Origin: Neelides folsomi
Lineage: Eukaryota; Arthropoda; Collembola; Neelipleona; Neelidae
Direction of reading: 5' to 3'
DNA length: 34,596 bases
NCBI GenBank assembly: GCA_034687125.1
Contig: JAQGBZ010000534.1
Coordinates: 1 to 34,596 of the forward strand
Position 1 is the stretch's first letter; every line of letters starts with the position of its first letter. The notes beneath the pieces were generated by a model. That model was given only the letters and a program-made list of their open reading frames with translations. It did no database searches and had not been told where the DNA came from. Shown piece by piece: positions 31,635 through 34,596 of the stretch. The position numbers were made by a program, and so were the translations under genes.

Positions 31635-33166
31635 TATTTTAATTATAATCTAAATAATATATTATTAATTATATTTAAAATTGAGATTCAGTAATCAATT
31701 GAATGAATTAATATTAGTTATTAAAAATGGAAGGCAAGGCGGCAAGGCAATGAAGTACTCACAATTATTAGAAAAACAAAGTTTACTTTGCTAAATCGAA
31801 AATGCAGTCTTATTTTACAATTTTCAATAAACCATTTGTTGACATTGTTCGTAACGTTGGTCTAGTCATAAAAATAAGCATTCACGAATAAGTGTCAAAT
31901 AAAATTGATTGATATCAAACATTTTTAAAATTATCGTCAATTGAATAAATATTAAAATTTATAAAATAATATTTTTATTATTATACTATTTTTACAACAA
32001 TAAATTTCCATGTTAGCGATAAATAATTTCTCATAATTTTATGCATTTGCGTGGTATAATAAATTTTGTAAATTTCTGCATTAATATTGAATTAAATTGA
32101 ATTCAATGAAACCAATCCATTGTTCATTAAATTCATAAATATTAAATGAAAGGGCTTGGTCTTCAAAAATTCCCATAGGTGGGTAGGTACGTGGTACAAA
32201 TCATTACATATGAAGTTTCTAAATTATATAAGGCATATATTTTATAATTAAATAAAAGGTTTAGTTTGGGTAACTTTTTATAATCTGTTTAATGATAGAT
32301 GAATTTTTAATGAAATGTTTAATGACATACACGTGGCGATTCTGTAAATATTTTATTCGCCAATAACAATTAAAATTTTGATAAGTGTAATTAAAAAATA
32401 ATTAGCTTGTCTATCATTATAGAATATATTATTTTTACCATAATATTTATATAATAATTATTTTATCTTGTGGGATAAATATGATAAAAATTTATAATTA
32501 TATCTTGTTTTACAATGTTCTATTGTTTAACTTTAAATTGGTGTAATATGATGATAAGTATGTGACGAGTCAAGGGATGTGGATGATAGGTTAATTGAAT
32601 AGAGAGGGAATAAAAAAGAATTATGTCTAATTTATTCAGAGTTTAGTAAAAGATTTTTTAGGGCTGTCACGAGCGTAACTTAATACGCACTGTGACAGCG
32701 AGACGACAGTACCCGGGTCTTAGTATCAATGAGTCTTCCTGCAGTGGTTCTTCCTTCTGCTTGAGCTTCTTGAGCCACTGTCTCGATTCGTACAATTTTA
32801 TACTTTTTACACAATTAATAATAGCAAAAGTTTCAATAGTTTGCATATATATTTAAAAGTTGCTCATGAACTTTTTATTGAAACGGTAATTTAAATGGAG
32901 TCATAATCCACTTTCACTAAGATGTGTGTTAAATAGATATTTTTGGGTTATTGATTGTGTACGTGAAAGTCGGCTTTTACCGTAATTTATGAAGGGTGAA
33001 TAATTCAAATTGATGTTAAAAGGGATTGTTAATAAGTAAATTTAATAAAACCACTATATTAGGTATATTTTAATATATCGTATATACATACATAGGTAAT
33101 TTTATATATTTCTTAATCATTTTTTTCTTATTTCTTTTATTAAAACTTTTTTGTTTTATGTAACAA
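31635..33166. other. Intergenic region, mostly featureless AT-rich DNA
   Basis: About 1.5 kb. The left part should hold the lactone-oxidase promoter; no convincing core motif was found. A compositionally distinct patch at 32659-32795 is listed separately. The rest is AT-rich with no ORF of note. Confidence 0.45.
32659..32795. other. GC-richer patch, possible retroelement fragment
   Basis: Roughly half G+C in surroundings of about one-quarter. It begins GGGCTGTCACGAGCG and contains the short inverted pair TGTCAC / GTGACA. LTRs often begin TGT, but no matching partner exists in the window. The minus strand is open in two frames over most of the patch, without a recognisable domain. Confidence 0.35.
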
Positions 33167-34596
33167 TTGGGTAGTAACCAGTTAATATTAATTTCAAAAA
33201 ATTATTTAAATGCTATTAATTTGCCTATGATTTTGGATTGCCATATTGATTTTGTTAATTGGCCTCCAAGTAAGGATCATTTTGCTGAAGAAATTCTTCC
33301 CCAACTTTATTTAAGTGTTAACACAATCACATATACAAAATTTTATATTCCCGAAAGGGAAACAAACAGATGGTATTTTCAAATGCAATAAACGAGACTT
33401 TTAAACAATCTCAATATTATGAAAAATTTGGATCTTGTTTATTTTTTACAAGCAATCCGGAAACACCAGATATTATATTTTGGTTAAATAGCTTGTTAAA
33501 AACTGTGTTTTCCACAAAACAACACCATTTTTTTATATTTGTTTACCTGAATCATGATCATTATTCAGAAAATTCAAAGATTGCTGAAAATCCAATCTTT
33601 TCAATTGAAATTATTCATTATCTTTTACTTCATTATTACATAAAAATATTTTTTGTAATAATAGAATTGGATGATTTATAATCGCTTTTTGTTTATTGCT
33701 ACACTTGTCCATTATCAAATAAATTAGTTCGCCCAAAAAATAATTTAATCACTTTGAATGATTTTGACATATAATTTAAATCTATTAATGGGAATGGAAA
33801 TCTTCACATCGCTACAGCCACCGACATTTTTTTTAATGGCGAAGAAAAATTGAATTTCGGAAATTAAAATGTATAAAATTAAAAACTTTTGAATGCCTTC
33901 CAACGATTCGGATATATAAATTATTAGCAAATTATGGTAATTTAACATTAATATTCGCATCCATTTCACCAACATTCAAATTAGTGGCATTTAACTTTAT
34001 TATTCATAATCATCCTCTGATTTTACCCGATTTAAAAGATTACGATTTACTTCGTTTTGTTTTTGGAAAATTTTTTATTTATAGAAGTGAATTGATGAGA
34101 CTTGTTTATTGCATTGATGCTTCAGAATTCGAATCATTTAATTGGTTAATTTTAACAAGAGCATATGACCCTTATACTTGGATTCTAATGTCATTAGCTT
34201 TTACAATTGTTTTGATTTGTTCAACTAATAAAAATATGTTCAAATTTAACAAGTTCCAAAAAATGAAATTTAATAATATAATTATTAATTTTATGTACAT
34301 GGTAAAATTAATGATTCGGGAAGGCGCCATAAAAAAAGAAAAATTTACAATTTTAATGTGCTTTTGGGCAATTGTTTGTTTAATATTCAGCTTGAACTAT
34401 GAAAGTATTATAATGTTAACATTTACTGTCCCAATTAAACCTAAAGCATTGGCGAATATTAACGAACTTTATTCAAAAGAATTTAAATTACTCAATCTTA
34501 AATTTTACGGCGAATTTAATACAGTATGTAAATAATGTAATGACACTTAAATTTTTTAATCAATTTTATAAAATAATTTCAACAATTATTTACTTA
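33167..34596 (+). pseudogene. Ionotropic receptor pseudogene (continues past window)
   Basis: Receptor-like sequence is spread over three frames: 33167-33391, then 33370 to about 33850, then about 33850-34535. The middle frame has in-frame stops at 33679-33681 and 33772-33774, each followed by continuing receptor-like sequence. There is no ATG at the 5' end. Shifts occur near 33370-33390 and near the A-run at about 33840. The last frame contains the pre-M1 segment (RAYDPYTWILMSLAFTIVLI) and the post-pore segment NYESIIMLTFTVPIKP, equivalent to NSYKSAVVTHVIAP in the intact receptor at 21177-23402. At least two shifts and two stops make a decayed gene more likely than sequencing error. Confidence 0.78.

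Noticed and set aside
33745..33975. Minus-strand 76-residue frame at the right end
   Set aside because: It is antisense to the receptor pseudogene, whose plus-strand translation is clearly receptor-like.

Overview
This window is animal nuclear DNA, AT-rich and intron-dense. Nearly every coding block is cut by short introns (about 50-450 bp) with GT..AG ends, AATAAA signals follow several genes, and no bacterial operon structure is seen. A ZAD zinc-finger protein, a gustatory receptor ending in the TYxxxxxQF signature and divergent ionotropic receptors point to an insect. A secapin-like peptide gene would fit a hymenopteran, but the order cannot be fixed from the sequence alone. All gene models below were assembled by eye from exon phase and splice sites. 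Exons are listed in the evidence fields.

Layout. 1-6644: two tandem minus-strand acid sphingomyelinase-like genes with the same six intron positions and phases. The first runs off the window inside a 30-bp coding minisatellite; the second ends in a GPI-type tail. Each holds one copy of the same small inverted-repeat transposon in a different intron. 7857-8408: a small secreted peptide gene with a well-spaced TATA/initiator pair. 8915-10813: ZAD + seven C2H2 fingers. 11727-13196: EamA/SLC35G-like transporter. 13671-14840: unrecognised Ser/Arg-rich protein. 15035-17051: gustatory receptor (minus). 17100-19780: gene-free, with a 1.2-kb foldback-like transposon (17827-19031) and LTR-like debris. 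19784-20909: unrecognised type I membrane protein. 21177-23402: intact single-exon ionotropic receptor (minus). 23647-28996: a 5.35-kb segment bounded by near-identical ~190-bp inverted repeats and a 9-bp direct duplication, enclosing an 11-exon gene (PHD finger, basic DNA-binding-like block, USP-like cysteine peptidase domain). 29175-31634: plant-type sugar-lactone oxidase (minus). 33167-34596: decayed ionotropic receptor pseudogene.

The genes do not form one pathway. The main points of interest are the 5.35-kb element, which looks like a Mutator/Foldback-NOF-type transposon whose gene has lost (or never had) a recognisable catalytic core, and the lactone oxidase, whose FAD region and cysteine-rich tail resemble plant L-gulono-1,4-lactone oxidases.
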